A model generated the notes under the pieces. That model worked only from the letters and a program-made list of their open reading frames with translations, was not told the origin of the DNA and ran no database searches. Shown here piece by piece: positions 1 to 8,942 of a stretch of DNA of 59,085 nucleotides. Numbering within the stretch: position 1 is the first letter of the stretch; each line of letters starts with the position of its first letter. The position numbers and the translations under genes were made by a program. Origin of the DNA: Lentzea indica (lineage in GTDB: Bacteria > Actinomycetota > Actinomycetes > Mycobacteriales > Pseudonocardiaceae); contig NZ_VSRL01000029.1 of assembly GCF_012184385.1 (NCBI RefSeq), positions 1 to 59,085 of the forward strand, read 5' to 3'.

Positions 1-124
1 CCGCGACGGGTACCAGCCGCACGGCCCGCCGCGGACGCACGACCGGGGCCGTACCCGCGGCCGCGGCGTCGACGCGCCGCTCCAACTCGGCGAAGGCATC
101 GTGGAGGGTGCGAAGGTCGCTCAT
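1..124 (-). CDS. Partial unknown protein coupled to the SigE-type sigma factor
   Basis: Only the first 41 codons lie in the window. The product begins MSDLRTLHDAFAELERRVDA and continues with a basic, proline-containing stretch before the left edge. Its ATG (124-122) overlaps the TGA of the upstream sigma factor gene as ATGA, and an AGGAG-like site sits just before it, so it should be translationally coupled to that gene. Genes in this position behind SigE-family sigma factors commonly encode a membrane-anchored partner or anti-sigma-like protein. The visible part is soluble and amphipathic, so that role is inference from position only. Confidence 0.6.
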   Translation of the reverse strand, partial: MSDLRTLHDAFAELERRVDAAAAGTAPVVRPRRAVRLVPVA

Positions 125-651
125 GAGGTCTCCTGAAAGTTGGGGGCGGTGGCGGTGAGGTCGATGCGCAGAACGTTGAGTGCCCGATGGATCTGGCTGC
201 GTACGGTCGGCTCCCGGCACCCCAACTGTGTGGCGATCTCCCTGTCGGACAGGCCCGCGTAGTAGCGCAGGACCACGGCCGCGCGCTGCTTCCTGGGCAG
301 GCCGGCGAGGCGGCTGATCATCGCGTCCCGCTCGGCCCGCTCGTCCGCGCCGTCGGAGATCACCATCGGCTCGACCTCGGCGCGCGGGGACGTGCGGGTC
401 AGCATTCTGCGCCAGGACAGGTACTCGTTGACGACCATCCGCCGCACGTAGGCGTTCGGCTCGTCCATTCCCGAGATCCGTTCCCAGCGCTCGAACGCCC
501 GGCCCAACACGTCGCTCACCAGGTCCTCGGCCAGCCACGTCCGGCAGGTCAGGACCATGGCGAACCGCATCAGCGCGGGACGCTGCCTTGCCACGTACTC
601 AACGAACTCCACCGGCAACTCCCGATCGTCGGCTCGATCTCGATTTCGCAC
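121..651 (-). CDS. SigE-family ECF RNA polymerase sigma factor
   Basis: A 176-residue ECF sigma factor. Region 2 lies at about residues 20-90 (ALMRFAMVLTCRTWLAEDLV, then the RAFERWERI helix and the AYVRRMVVNEYLSWRR segment). Region 4 lies at about 110-165 (LPRKQRAAVVLRYYAGLSD, followed by the helix-turn-helix EIATQLGCREPTVRSQIHRA). Length and sequence fit the actinobacterial SigE family rather than classical SigE/RpoE. The longest form starts at GTG 651. A GTG at 612 (VEFVEYVARQ) has a better-placed GGGAG ribosome binding site and may be the true start. No zinc-binding anti-sigma gene follows. The next gene overlaps its stop by four bases. Confidence 0.9.
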   Translation of the reverse strand: MRNRDRADDRELPVEFVEYVARQRPALMRFAMVLTCRTWLAEDLVSDVLGRAFERWERISGMDEPNAYVRRMVVNEYLSWRRMLTRTSPRAEVEPMVISDGADERAERDAMISRLAGLPRKQRAAVVLRYYAGLSDREIATQLGCREPTVRSQIHRALNVLRIDLTATAPNFQETS

Positions 652-697
652 CCCTAATGGAGAAGTGACCCCTTACGTTGCATTTGGTCTCTTAACG

Positions 698-743
698 GCT
701 GCTGGTCACCCGCCAGCAGCTGACGACCGGATTCTGCCGGTCG
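698..743. terminator. Two adjacent perfect hairpins
   Basis: The first hairpin has the 8-bp arms GCTGCTGG (698-705) and CCAGCAGC (713-720) around a 7-nt loop. The second has the 7-bp arms CGACCGG (724-730) and CCGGTCG (737-743) around a 6-nt loop. They lie downstream of the flavin oxidoreductase gene and upstream of the SigE-type gene, both on the minus strand. Tandem stem-loops without a T-tract are usual for actinomycete terminators. An additional role as a regulatory site for the sigma gene cannot be excluded. Confidence 0.55.
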
Positions 744-805
744 AAACGAGTCGCCTGCTGCTGACAGGTGCCTCGGCCCAGATGGGCATCGCGCAAGGTC
801 GTGTC

Positions 806-1863
806 TCAATCAAGCTGCGGTAGCACGCGTTCGCCGACGAGTTCGACCATGCTGCGGAACTCGCCGACGGGCATACCCCCAAGTCCAGGTAGAGCAGGTT
901 GGTGTCGGCGGTGAGCAGTTCCGCGCCGTGGTTGAGGCGATCGGCAACCTCGTCAGGACTGCCCACGATGGCGGGGCCGGTGGTGGTCAACGTGTCGAAG
1001 TCGAAGGTGAGCGACTTGACGAACGACGGCGGCGCCGGCTGTTCCTGCTGATTCTTTCGGTTGCGCCCCACCGTCTTCATCATCAGCTCGTGGTAGGCGC
1101 GGTAACGCGGTTCCCATCGAGCGCGGGCGCTCTGGCTCGTCTCCCCCACGTTGGCGTGCCAGCAGGCGCCCACGCGTGGTTCGCGGCCGTGCCCGTACGA
1201 GCGGAACTTCTCGCGGTAGAGATCGACCGCGGGCGTGAGCTTGGCCGGATCGCCGAACACGCTGGGCAGCATCAGGTCCAAGCCAAAGCGGGCGGCCAGT
1301 TCCGCGGTCTGCTCCGAGGCGCCGCCACCCACCCACAGCGGTACCGCGGTGACCGGTGGTGGCTGGAGGACGAACTCCTCGACAGGCGCACGGTGGCGTG
1401 AGCCAGGCCAGTTGACCTCTTTGCCGCTCCACAACTCGACGAGCAGTTCGACCGCGTCCGCGAACAGCTCGTGCGAGTCCCCGGTGCGCTGGCCGAAGAG
1501 CCGATAGGTGGAGGTGAAGAAGTTGCCGCGCCCGATCACGACCTCACATCGGCCGCCGGAGAGGACGTCAACGGTGGCGTAATCCTCCGCGACGCGAACG
1601 GGGTCGAGGTTGGCGGCGAGCGTGACCGCCGTCGACAGGGTGAGGTGGCTGGTCCGCTCGGCGATCGCCGCCAGAATCACCGGGGGTGCGGAGAAGATGT
1701 AGTCCGAGCCGTGGTGTTCGCCCACGTGCACACCGTGGAATCCGGCTTCCTCCGCCACCACGGCGGCTTCGACGATCGAGCGGTGACGTTCGGACGGACT
1801 GGCGAGTGTCCCGGTGATCGGATCGACCACCAGGTCGCCCAAGGTCATCAAGCTGAGCTTCAT
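806..1863 (-). CDS. LLM class flavin-dependent oxidoreductase, frameshifted near its 3' end
   Basis: A luciferase-like monooxygenase that uses F420 or FMN. The start is ATG 1863 (MKLSLMTLGD). Family features include GFHGVHVGEHHGSDY near residue 50, the LATVT-type strand (LTLSTAVTLAANLDPVRVAE) and VVIGRGNFFTSTYRLFG. As read, the frame goes off after LYLDLG and continues as unrelated sequence to position 706. Adding one base in the C run at 876-880 restores the expected ending GGMPVGEFRSMVELVGERV, with a TGA at 808-806 and about 352 residues in total. The coordinates given are those of the restored gene. Substrate unknown. Confidence 0.8.
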
Positions 1864-1928
1864 CGAGATCTCCAACGTCTTGGATTCATCACGTGCGAGG
1901 TCTGGGCCGCCGGCACTCGGTGTGTTGT

Positions 1929-2789
1929 TCAACCGAGGCTTGGGCGGCCGTGTCGCCAGGAGCCGCGGAAGGTGATCGCTGAGCGTGGAACGCCCCGGTC
2001 GTTCACGAGGTGCCTGCGAACCCCGGTCGCCAAAGCCGACTCGCCCGCGACCCACGCGTAGAACGAGCCCATGGGCAGCAGCGCCGTGCGCACGGCGTCA
2101 AGGGCGCGAGAACCGGGTCTCACGGCCGTGTCGTTTCTGGGCAGCCAGTGGATCCGGGTGTGTGCCGGTGCGGTCACCTCGCGGCGGACGTCCTCGTCGC
2201 CAGGCACCTCGAGGAAGACCTCCGCTGGCAGCGAGTCCGCCGAACGCTCCAGAATGGACAGAATCGCCGGCAGCGCGCTCTCGTCACCGACGAGCAGCTG
2301 CCAGCGCGCGTCGCGGCCCGGTGCGTAGGCGTGCCCTTCGTCGAGGAAGGCGACTTCGTCACCAGGTGCCGCTGTGAGCGCCCACGAGGAACCGGCACCT
2401 GCGGGCGGTTCCGTTTCGTGCAGAGCGACCTCGATGTCGATCGCCGAGGCCTCGGGGCGGAAGCGCCTGATCGTGTAGGTCCTGACCCGAGGACGCCGGC
2501 CGGTCGGCTGGAGGGTGAGGTGGAGCATCCACCGCTCGCTCTCCGGCAGGACGACCGCCCGTTGTCCTGGCTCGGCGAAGAACAGGCGACCGGCCTGATC
2601 AGGCCCCGGCTGTCTCAGTTTCCGCACGTCATCGCCCGCCAAGATGACGGACATGAAATGAGGGCTCACCCGTTGACCGCCCTGGACGGTCAGCCTCAGC
2701 ATCCGGCCGCGGCCTTGGCGCCGGCGCCCGCCCGGCACCACTGGCTGGTCTGCCGCTGCCTCCGGCGATGACGGTTGTTCCGTGGTCAT
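1929..2789 (-). CDS. Siderophore-interacting protein (FAD-linked ferric-siderophore reductase)
   Basis: A 286-residue cytoplasmic flavoprotein of the ViuB/SIP family, which releases iron from ferric siderophores using NAD(P)H. The N-terminal FAD-binding beta-barrel contains the family signature RVRTYTIRRF at about residues 100-110. The C-terminal SIP domain carries LLVGDESALPAILSILE and ends with FYAWVAGESALATGVRRHL and ITFRGSWRHG. The start ATG 2789 (MTTEQPSSPE) leaves a 51-bp divergent promoter region shared with the AraC regulator. The shared promoter suggests, but does not prove, that the regulator controls it. No siderophore synthesis or uptake genes are nearby. Confidence 0.88.
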   Translation of the reverse strand: MTTEQPSSPEAAADQPVVPGGRRRQGRGRMLRLTVQGGQRVSPHFMSVILAGDDVRKLRQPGPDQAGRLFFAEPGQRAVVLPESERWMLHLTLQPTGRRPRVRTYTIRRFRPEASAIDIEVALHETEPPAGAGSSWALTAAPGDEVAFLDEGHAYAPGRDARWQLLVGDESALPAILSILERSADSLPAEVFLEVPGDEDVRREVTAPAHTRIHWLPRNDTAVRPGSRALDAVRTALLPMGSFYAWVAGESALATGVRRHLVNDRGVPRSAITFRGSWRHGRPSLG

Positions 2790-2840
2790 GACGCCCAGCG
2801 TCTTCTCGGCGCCCACTGACAACCACCGGTAAACTGCCAG

Positions 2841-3614
2841 ATGATGCCGGAAACCCGCCAACCTGCCACGCCACCCGCCGAGGTCGCGCCCAGCGGTGGC
2901 GGCTGGCTCGACCACGGCTTCCACGTCGACGTCCACTCACACACGGACGGACAGCTGGTCTACGCCGCCTCTGGCGCGCTCGCCACCTCGACCGAGCGGG
3001 GCACGTGGGTGGCGCCGGCGAACCGCGCCACCTGGACACCACCGGGATTCGGCCACTCACACCGCTTCTACGGCCGGACCGACGTGCGAATCGTGGTCGT
3101 TCCCCCGGCTCTCTGCGCGGCACTCGTGCCCCACCCCAGCGTGTTCGCGGTCAGCCCGTTGCTGCGGGAGGCGATCCTGGCGCTGATCGACCGCCCGGAA
3201 TCCCGGCCGGGCGCGCACGCACGGCTGCTCGAGGTCATGATCGACGAGCTGGTCGAGACGCCGGAGCTGTCTCTGCACCTGCCCGAACCGCGCGACCCCA
3301 GATTGCGTGCGGTGACCGATCTTCTCCACGCCGACCCGGGACGCGCCTCGACGCTGACCGAGTTGGGCCGCATGGTGGGCGCGAGCGAACGCACGCTCAG
3401 CCGCCTGTTCGACTCCGAGCTCCGTATGAGTTTCCACCGCTGGCGCACGGTCCTGCGCGTGCACCACGCCGTCATCCACCTCACCAACGGTGTCTCGGTC
3501 ACCGACACCGCGATCGCATGTGGATGGTCGAATCCGTCCAGCTTCATCGACGCGTTCAGCTCCGTGACCGGCCAGACCCCCGGTCGCTACCAGACCGAGC
3601 TCAACGGCCGATAG
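2841..3614 (+). CDS. AraC-family transcriptional regulator
   Basis: A 257-residue regulator. An N-terminal cupin-like sensor domain (GFHVDVHSHTDGQLVYAASG) is followed by a C-terminal AraC/XylS DNA-binding domain with two helix-turn-helix motifs, LGRMVGASERTLSRLFDSEL (about 170-190) and VTDTAIACGWSNPSSFIDAF (about 215-235), ending in the usual GQTPGRYQ. It is divergent from the siderophore-interacting gene and lies upstream of the PobA-like gene on the same strand. Either could be its target: AraC-type regulators of pobA are known, and the divergent layout also fits. The ATG pair at 2841/2844 leaves the exact start uncertain. Confidence 0.9.
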   Translation: MMPETRQPATPPAEVAPSGGGWLDHGFHVDVHSHTDGQLVYAASGALATSTERGTWVAPANRATWTPPGFGHSHRFYGRTDVRIVVVPPALCAALVPHPSVFAVSPLLREAILALIDRPESRPGAHARLLEVMIDELVETPELSLHLPEPRDPRLRAVTDLLHADPGRASTLTELGRMVGASERTLSRLFDSELRMSFHRWRTVLRVHHAVIHLTNGVSVTDTAIACGWSNPSSFIDAFSSVTGQTPGRYQTELNGR

Positions 3615-3692
3615 CCGAAGTTGGCGGCTTTCCCGTATCCGCTGTCGTGATACCGGTGGGACGCACCGATCGCGACGTCCACTGTGGAGGGT

Positions 3693-4864
3693 ATGAACGA
3701 AGCGAACGAGTACACCAGCGTTGTCGTCGTGGGCGGCGGAGTCGCCGGGCTCGCGCTCGGAAACTTCCTGCAGCGCAGCGGAATCAGCTGCGTCATCCTG
3801 GAGAAGCACAGCCGCGCGCACATCGAGCAGAGGCAACGCGCGGGATCCCTGGAAGCAAGTGGCGTGCGCATGTTCCGGCAGTGGGGACTCGAGGAGGCTT
3901 TCGCCGGCTCCCCCAGCTATTCCGTGGAATCGCCCGACATGCCGGTGCTGATCGATGGCGAGACGCGGTACTGGAAACAAGGAGGCGACGACAGCGAGGA
4001 ACACCGGACTGAGGACGACTCGATCTTCTGCCCCCAGCAGATCCTCGTCGCGAACCTCACCACGATGTTCCTCCGCGAAGGCGGAGACCTCCGCTACGAG
4101 GCAGCCGACGTGTCACTGGAGAACGTCACCCACCAGCCCGTGGTCCGCTACCGGACTCGTCCGGCGCCGTCAGGACGATCAGCTGCGAGTTCGTCGCCGG
4201 CGCGGACGGATTCCACGGCGTCAGCAGGAAGTCCATCCCCGCAGACGTCCTCACCTGCGACACCCACGAGTTCGGCTACGCATGGGTCAGCATCCTCGCC
4301 GAGGTCCACGCCGACCCCATGGCCGTCCTGGCGGTGCACTCCCGCGGATTCTCCGCGCAGATCACCCGCGGCCCCGGCAAGAGCCGCATCTACCTGCAGT
4401 GCCCGCTCACCGACGCCGTCGAGCAGTGGCCGGACGAGCGGATCTGGAGCGAACTCTCAGAACGGTTCGGCCACCCGGTGCAGCCGGGCCCCATCAACAC
4501 CAAGCAGATCGTTCCCCTGCGCGGCGTCGTGTTCAGCCCCATGCGTCACGAAAACCTCTACCTGCTCGGCGACGCCGCGCACATCATCTCCCCGATGAGC
4601 GCCGAAGGCATGAGCCTCGCCCTGCACGACGCCGAAACCTTCGCCCGCGCCGTGATCCACCGCATCGGCACCGGAGACTCACGACTGCTCGACGAGTACT
4701 CCGACACCTGCCTGCGCCACATCTGGAACCGCCAGCAGGCCGCGATCTGGATGACCGACACCATGCACGACTCCGGCGACAGCTCCTACCACGGCGAGTT
4801 CCGCAAGCAGATCGCCAGGGTCAACCTGGAGACGCTGCTACAACCCGCCGATACCGCGAACTGA
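3693..4864 (+). pseudogene. pobA: 4-hydroxybenzoate 3-monooxygenase-like flavin hydroxylase, split by a frameshift
   Basis: The restored product is about 390 residues, the normal PobA length, and is a group A FAD aromatic hydroxylase making protocatechuate from 4-hydroxybenzoate. The N-terminal half carries VVVVGGGVAGLALGNFLQ and the RAGSLE segment. The frame breaks at 4152-4156, after VVRYR. Inserting one base there joins it to SSGAVRTISCEFVAGADGFH (the DG motif), then LQCPLTDAVEQWPDERIW and the second FAD motif YLLGDAAHIISPMSAEGMSL. GTG 3684 is an alternative start; the GGAGG before ATG 3693 is unusually close. As read the gene is non-functional. A one-base assembly error is equally possible. 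Confidence 0.82.
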
Positions 4865-4872
4865 CCGCGTAC

Positions 4873-4916
4873 TACGAAGAAGCGGGTCGAGATTCCTCTC
4901 AACCCGCTTCTTCGTA
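4873..4916. terminator. Bidirectional terminator with a perfect 15-bp stem
   Basis: The left arm TACGAAGAAGCGGGT (4873-4887) and right arm ACCCGCTTCTTCGTA (4902-4916) are perfectly complementary around a 14-nt loop. The element sits 8 bases after the stop of the PobA-like gene and 29 bases before the end of the convergent GH62 gene, so it can terminate both. Confidence 0.85.
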
Positions 4917-4945
4917 CCCGTCTTCGGAGGAACTGCGTCAGGCGA

Positions 4946-6472
4946 TCAGCGTTGCAGAGTCAGCAGGCCCGGCCGGTAGGGCAGGAGGCCGTAGTCGCCG
5001 CCGGAGTTGGGGTCACGTCCCTGGTAGAGCAACTGCAGGTTGCAGGGATCGATCGTCTTGGTCTGGTCGGGGTTGCTGCGGATCAGGTCGCCGTGGCTGA
5101 TGTCGTTGGTCCAGGTGGCGCCGCTGTTGGCCTTGCCCGCGAAGGGGTTGCTCTCGGTGGCGGCCTGCGGTGTCCACGAACCGCTCAGGCTGGTGGACGT
5201 GAACGAGCGGAAGAAACGCCCGTTGCGCCCCATCGCCTCGACGAGCATCAGGTACTGGTTCTGGCCCTGGACCTTGTAGACCTCGACACCTTCGAACAGG
5301 TTGGCCTGGGTGTCGCTCATGATCTCGGTCCAGGACGAGCCGAAGTTGCCAGGGAAGTTCCCGATGGGCATCGTGGCACGGTAGATCTTGCCGTTGTCAC
5401 CGGCGAAGAACAGGTACATGTTCCTGTCGTCGGCGATGAGCGTCTGGTCGATGGGGCCCGTGCCGGAGTTGGGGATGCTTCCGGTGAAGAGCGTCTGCGG
5501 CGACGACCATCCGTTCGCGTTCGTGGGGTCGGTCGACGTCCGGTAGCTGAAAGCGGGCCCGCCCCACTGGTAGGCGAGCACCCAGATGTTCTTCGGTGCG
5601 AAGTAGAACAGCGTGGATGCGACGGCGCCGGGATTCATCCCGTTCTGGCTGGCCGAGGCCATGTCGGACCAGTTCGTGAACGTCCCGAAGTTCATCGAGC
5701 CCCAGGTCGTTCCCCTGTCGTGCGTCGTCGCGTAGACCAGGTGCTTGCCGTTGTAGAGGACGTGGGTGAAGTCCTTGAGCGAGACCCACCCCTGCTTCGG
5801 GGTCGCCAGCGCGCCCGTCGACGACCAGCGGTACGTCGACGGAAGAGAACATCCGCCGTTCGGCGGGGTGGTCGTCGTGGTGGTGGGGTTCGTGCCGCCG
5901 CCGACGCGGACGAGCTGCCACTGCTGGTTGGTGCCGCCCCAGTCGCTGTACTGGACGACGTTGCCGCCGTCATTGGTCGCCGCGCCCTGGACCTCGACGG
6001 CCTTGTTGCTGTTGCGGTTGATCAGGCGCACGTGGCCGCCGTCGGAGTCGGCGAGGCGGAACTGCTGGTTGGTGCCGTTGCCATCGGCCCACTGGACGAT
6101 GTTGGCGCCGTCGGCGGTGGAGAAGTTGTAGACGTCGAGGACCTTGCCCGACAGCCGTGACTTCACCCGGTAGTAGCCGCCGCCGGAGTCGACGAACTGC
6201 CACTGCTGCTGGTTGCCGTCGTTGCGGGTCCACTGGGTGATGCGTGCGCCGTCGTTCGTGGCGAGGTTGTAGACGTCCAGAGCCTTGCCGCTGTTGCGGT
6301 TGACCAACACGTACCAGGCGTTGGTGTCGACGGTCGCCGCCGACACGGGCGCCGCGCTGAACGCCGCCACCAGCCCGCCGAGCAGTACGGCAACGGCGGC
6401 GGCGGCACCGAGCACTCGACGCCTGCGGGCTCGTGGGACGGCGGTGGGCGGGTGATGGCCTGATCCGGCCAT
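4946..6472 (-). CDS. Secreted GH62 alpha-L-arabinofuranosidase with a ricin-type carbohydrate-binding domain
   Basis: A 508-residue exported enzyme predicted to remove arabinose side chains from arabinoxylan. A basic N-terminus and a hydrophobic stretch ([20 protein letters not shown]) form a signal peptide ending near ASA about residue 45. Residues about 48-195 hold three ricin B/CBM13-like repeats ([51 protein letters not shown], each followed by a QQW/QQF motif). A Thr-rich linker precedes the GH62 domain (about 210-508), recognised by [39 protein letters not shown] and [23 protein letters not shown] 6472 has AGGAG eight bases upstream. It is monocistronic and convergent with the PobA-like gene. 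Confidence 0.93.
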   Translation of the reverse strand: MAGSGHHPPTAVPRARRRRVLGAAAAVAVLLGGLVAAFSAAPVSAATVDTNAWYVLVNRNSGKALDVYNLATNDGARITQWTRNDGNQQQWQFVDSGGGYYRVKSRLSGKVLDVYNFSTADGANIVQWADGNGTNQQFRLADSDGGHVRLINRNSNKAVEVQGAATNDGGNVVQYSDWGGTNQQWQLVRVGGGTNPTTTTTTPPNGGCSLPSTYRWSSTGALATPKQGWVSLKDFTHVLYNGKHLVYATTHDRGTTWGSMNFGTFTNWSDMASASQNGMNPGAVASTLFYFAPKNIWVLAYQWGGPAFSYRTSTDPTNANGWSSPQTLFTGSIPNSGTGPIDQTLIADDRNMYLFFAGDNGKIYRATMPIGNFPGNFGSSWTEIMSDTQANLFEGVEVYKVQGQNQYLMLVEAMGRNGRFFRSFTSTSLSGSWTPQAATESNPFAGKANSGATWTNDISHGDLIRSNPDQTKTIDPCNLQLLYQGRDPNSGGDYGLLPYRPGLLTLQR

Positions 6473-7023
6473 GGGCGTGCTCCTCTTCGTCGAGGTGGGG
6501 GCAAACCGCGGCACGGGCACCGTTCGAACGACCGCTTGCGCCGGAGCGGTCCATCGCGCGCCCTCTGAACACACCGCGATTACTTCAGCGTCGACAATCC
6601 GAGAGCTAAAGACGAGCACACGGACTGGGGACGCCTCCATCAAACTGTGGAGGAGGATCTCCGTGCGGTCAAGACGCAACGGAAATGTTTAGCACGGTTA
6701 AGCACGGACAGTCGGGGTGCATTGTGGATGCTAAAAGTGAAGAGAATTCTTTAGCTCATGTGAACGTCGACCACCGCGGTCAGGCGTCGACCAACCGGGT
6801 CCCGATCTGCACCTGGGGTCGGCAGGGACGACGTCGGGCTCCGTCGAGGCGGAGCGGCCCGGCTCGGTCCGAGCCGGGCGAGCAGTGGTCCCGCGATGGT
6901 GCAGACCGATTGTTCAAGCTTCATTCACGTTCGCTTGTGGGGACAAAAGAGAGCAAGTTCTCTCGGGAGACTGCCGGTATTTCCGGACGTATCGCGCAAG
7001 CCTCAAGACGCTCTCTGACTCGT
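6473..7023. other. Intergenic region, 551 bp, with one strong hairpin
   Basis: No convincing gene was found between the GH62 start and the end of the CU044_5270 gene. The part at about 6560-6790 is noticeably more A/T-rich than its surroundings, with near-direct repeats TTAGCACGG and TTAAGCACGG at about 6689-6707, and probably contains the GH62 promoter. A perfect 10-bp stem (GCCCGGCTCG at 6857-6866, CGAGCCGGGC at 6870-6879, 3-nt loop) lies nearer the other gene and could act as a terminator or regulatory structure. Confidence 0.5.
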
Positions 7024-8094
7024 CTACGAAGCGGGTTTGATGCCGATGCCGTCCACTGTTCCCGTGGTGATGGACGAGTAGCTGGTGACCGTGCCCTTCG
7101 GAATACCGGCGAACATCGAGTCCGAGACCTTCCGCTCGCCGATCACCTCACCGGTGCCGGGGTCGAGGATGATCTCCTGCCGCTCGCCGTCCTCGGAGAT
7201 GCCCAGCGCCACGCCCAGGTGGCCGTCGAGATCGGCAGCGCGGTCGGTGACGTCCAGTCCGGGGACGTGGGTCAGCGCCCGCAGCAGGTTCGCGCGGGCC
7301 GCCACGGGCATCAGGCCGGTGCGCAACGCGTCCGCGGCGTAGACCAGGGATTGCCGGTCGCCGCCGCTGTCCGCACGCAGCCGCTCGTACAACCGCTCGG
7401 GGTCGGCGGGCAGGCCAGCGAGGAACTCCGGCTTGGGGAACTGCCAGTTCCCGTGCTCCGGAGCGCCCTGGGTGAACTCGCCGCCCTTGGCGCGCTGCTC
7501 CGGCCACGGCCTCTCCTCGAGCACCACCCCGGCCTCGCGAGCCTCGGCCTCGGTGCCCTTGACCCACTTGCGGTTGCCGGTCTCCCGGCGTCGCAGCAGC
7601 CACTCCCCATTCGGATCGGCGGGAATCCAGGTCTCCACGAGGTTCTCGTTGAAGAAGGAGAAACTCCTGCTTTCCGCACCCGTCGTCTTCAGCCACCAGG
7701 CGTGGGTCGCCACGTAGCGGTACTGGCCGTTGGCCAGCACCGGGTCCTCGGCACGCGCTGCGAGATCGGCGGCGCTGGTCAGCGCCTCCCGTGCCTGGGC
7801 GGTCGCGGAGGTGGCGGAGAACAACAGCGTCTGCGCCACCACACCTCCGGTCGCGAGCACCGCGACCGCCGCCGCAGCGGCCAACCAGCGGCGCAACGGC
7901 CGTCGCCGACCGTTCCCCGTGTCGACCAGGCTCAGCCGAGGCTCGGCCTGGCTGTCGATGGCGGTCAGCAGATTCTCCCGCACGGCGGTCAAACCTCGTT
8001 GATCAGTCTTGATGTCCATGTACAAACCGGCCAGCGCGCGGTCGAGCTCGTCCCCGGTCCACGCCTGCTCCACGGCCCGATCCCCCTCACGCAT
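7024..8094 (-). CDS. CU044_5270-family membrane-anchored protein coupled to an ECF sigma factor
   Basis: A 356-residue protein with a cytoplasmic N-terminal segment (about 1-68), one transmembrane helix ([20 protein letters not shown], about 68-88) and an extracytoplasmic C-terminal domain of the type annotated as CU044_5270 family (VATHAWWLKT, WLLRRRETGNRKWVKG, YVAADAL-like helices, GISEDGERQEIILDPGTGEV). ATG 8094 follows GGAGG at good spacing and lies inside the last codons of the sigma gene (8-base overlap). The pairing and topology suggest a regulator or sensor for the sigma factor. The family's biochemical role is unknown. No zinc-binding anti-sigma motif is visible. Confidence 0.82.
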   Translation of the reverse strand: MREGDRAVEQAWTGDELDRALAGLYMDIKTDQRGLTAVRENLLTAIDSQAEPRLSLVDTGNGRRRPLRRWLAAAAAVAVLATGGVVAQTLLFSATSATAQAREALTSAADLAARAEDPVLANGQYRYVATHAWWLKTTGAESRSFSFFNENLVETWIPADPNGEWLLRRRETGNRKWVKGTEAEAREAGVVLEERPWPEQRAKGGEFTQGAPEHGNWQFPKPEFLAGLPADPERLYERLRADSGGDRQSLVYAADALRTGLMPVAARANLLRALTHVPGLDVTDRAADLDGHLGVALGISEDGERQEIILDPGTGEVIGERKVSDSMFAGIPKGTVTSYSSITTGTVDGIGIKPAS

Positions 8095-8728
8095 CGCCGT
8101 CCTCCGTTCCACTGGTCGCGACTGGACTGTGTGACTGCAACCACCGGCGAACCCTGTGCAGGCGCGAGTAGACCGTGCCCACGGGGATGCCCAGGGCCTG
8201 AGCCACCTCGGTCGAGGTCAGCCGGCCCCACGACGTCAGCAGCAGCACGTCCCGGTCTCCCGGCTCCAGCGCGGCCAGCGCACCGGCCAGCTGCCGGACC
8301 TGCTGCTGCGCGGTGACCCGCTCGGTCGAGCGGACCTCCGGCGACTCGGTCTGGGCCCGGTCCGACCCCACCATCCGGGCCCTGGCCTGCCAGCCACGGA
8401 CCTCCTGCCGCACGTGCCGGCGCAGCAGGTTGCTGGCGATCCCGTACAGCCACGGCCGCACCCCGGCGCGTGCCGGGTCGTAGGTGTGCCGTTGCTGCAA
8501 CGCCACCAGGAACGTCTCCGACACCAGGTCGTCGGCCGCCTGGTCCCCGATCCGACGTGCGAGGTAGCCGTGCAGCGACCCGGCGTGCGCGTCGAAGAGC
8601 CGCCCGAACACCGATCTCGGATTCGGGCCCGACAGATCCAGTCCGGACAGGTCTGGCGGCTCAGGCAGGTCCGGGTCGTCTTCGGGCGGCGGTCCCTCAC
8701 CGGGCTCCGCCGAATTCGCGGTCTTCAT
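8087..8728 (-). CDS. ECF RNA polymerase sigma factor
   Basis: A 213-residue ECF sigma factor with an acidic, proline-rich N-terminal extension of about 45 residues. Region 2 is at about 48-115 (FGRLFDAHAGSLHGYLARR, DDLVSETFLVALQQ, RPWLYGIASNLLRRH). Region 4 is at about 145-200 (LAALEPGDRDVLLLTSWGRL, then the helix-turn-helix STEVAQALGIPVGTVYSRLH). The start chosen, ATG 8728, is the one that gives a family-length protein. It is followed without a gap by the CU044_5270 gene and is divergent from the desaturase across about 214 bp with no other gene. Confidence 0.9.
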   Translation of the reverse strand: MKTANSAEPGEGPPPEDDPDLPEPPDLSGLDLSGPNPRSVFGRLFDAHAGSLHGYLARRIGDQAADDLVSETFLVALQQRHTYDPARAGVRPWLYGIASNLLRRHVRQEVRGWQARARMVGSDRAQTESPEVRSTERVTAQQQVRQLAGALAALEPGDRDVLLLTSWGRLTSTEVAQALGIPVGTVYSRLHRVRRWLQSHSPVATSGTEDGDA

Positions 8729-8942
8729 CGTCACGCCTCTACTTGCCCGCAGACCGCCGCACCCTTCACGAAGGTCATCGTGTCCTGCGCCACGGCTCAC
8801 GGATGCCGGCGGCCCGCCGGTGATGTCGATCAGAATCACTCGATCGTGGCGATCGGGACCGGCGCCGGGGCGACTTGTGTGGTTTGTGGCGACTTCATCA
8901 CGTGTGCACGGGATGGTGGACGGCATCTGGCATCCTGCGCAA

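Noticed and set aside
4952-6160. Long plus-strand open frame antisense to the GH62 gene
   Set aside because: A shadow of a high-GC gene: the minus-strand product has a signal peptide, CBM and GH62 motifs, while this frame gives a low-complexity Val/Gly/Arg-rich protein with no family resemblance.
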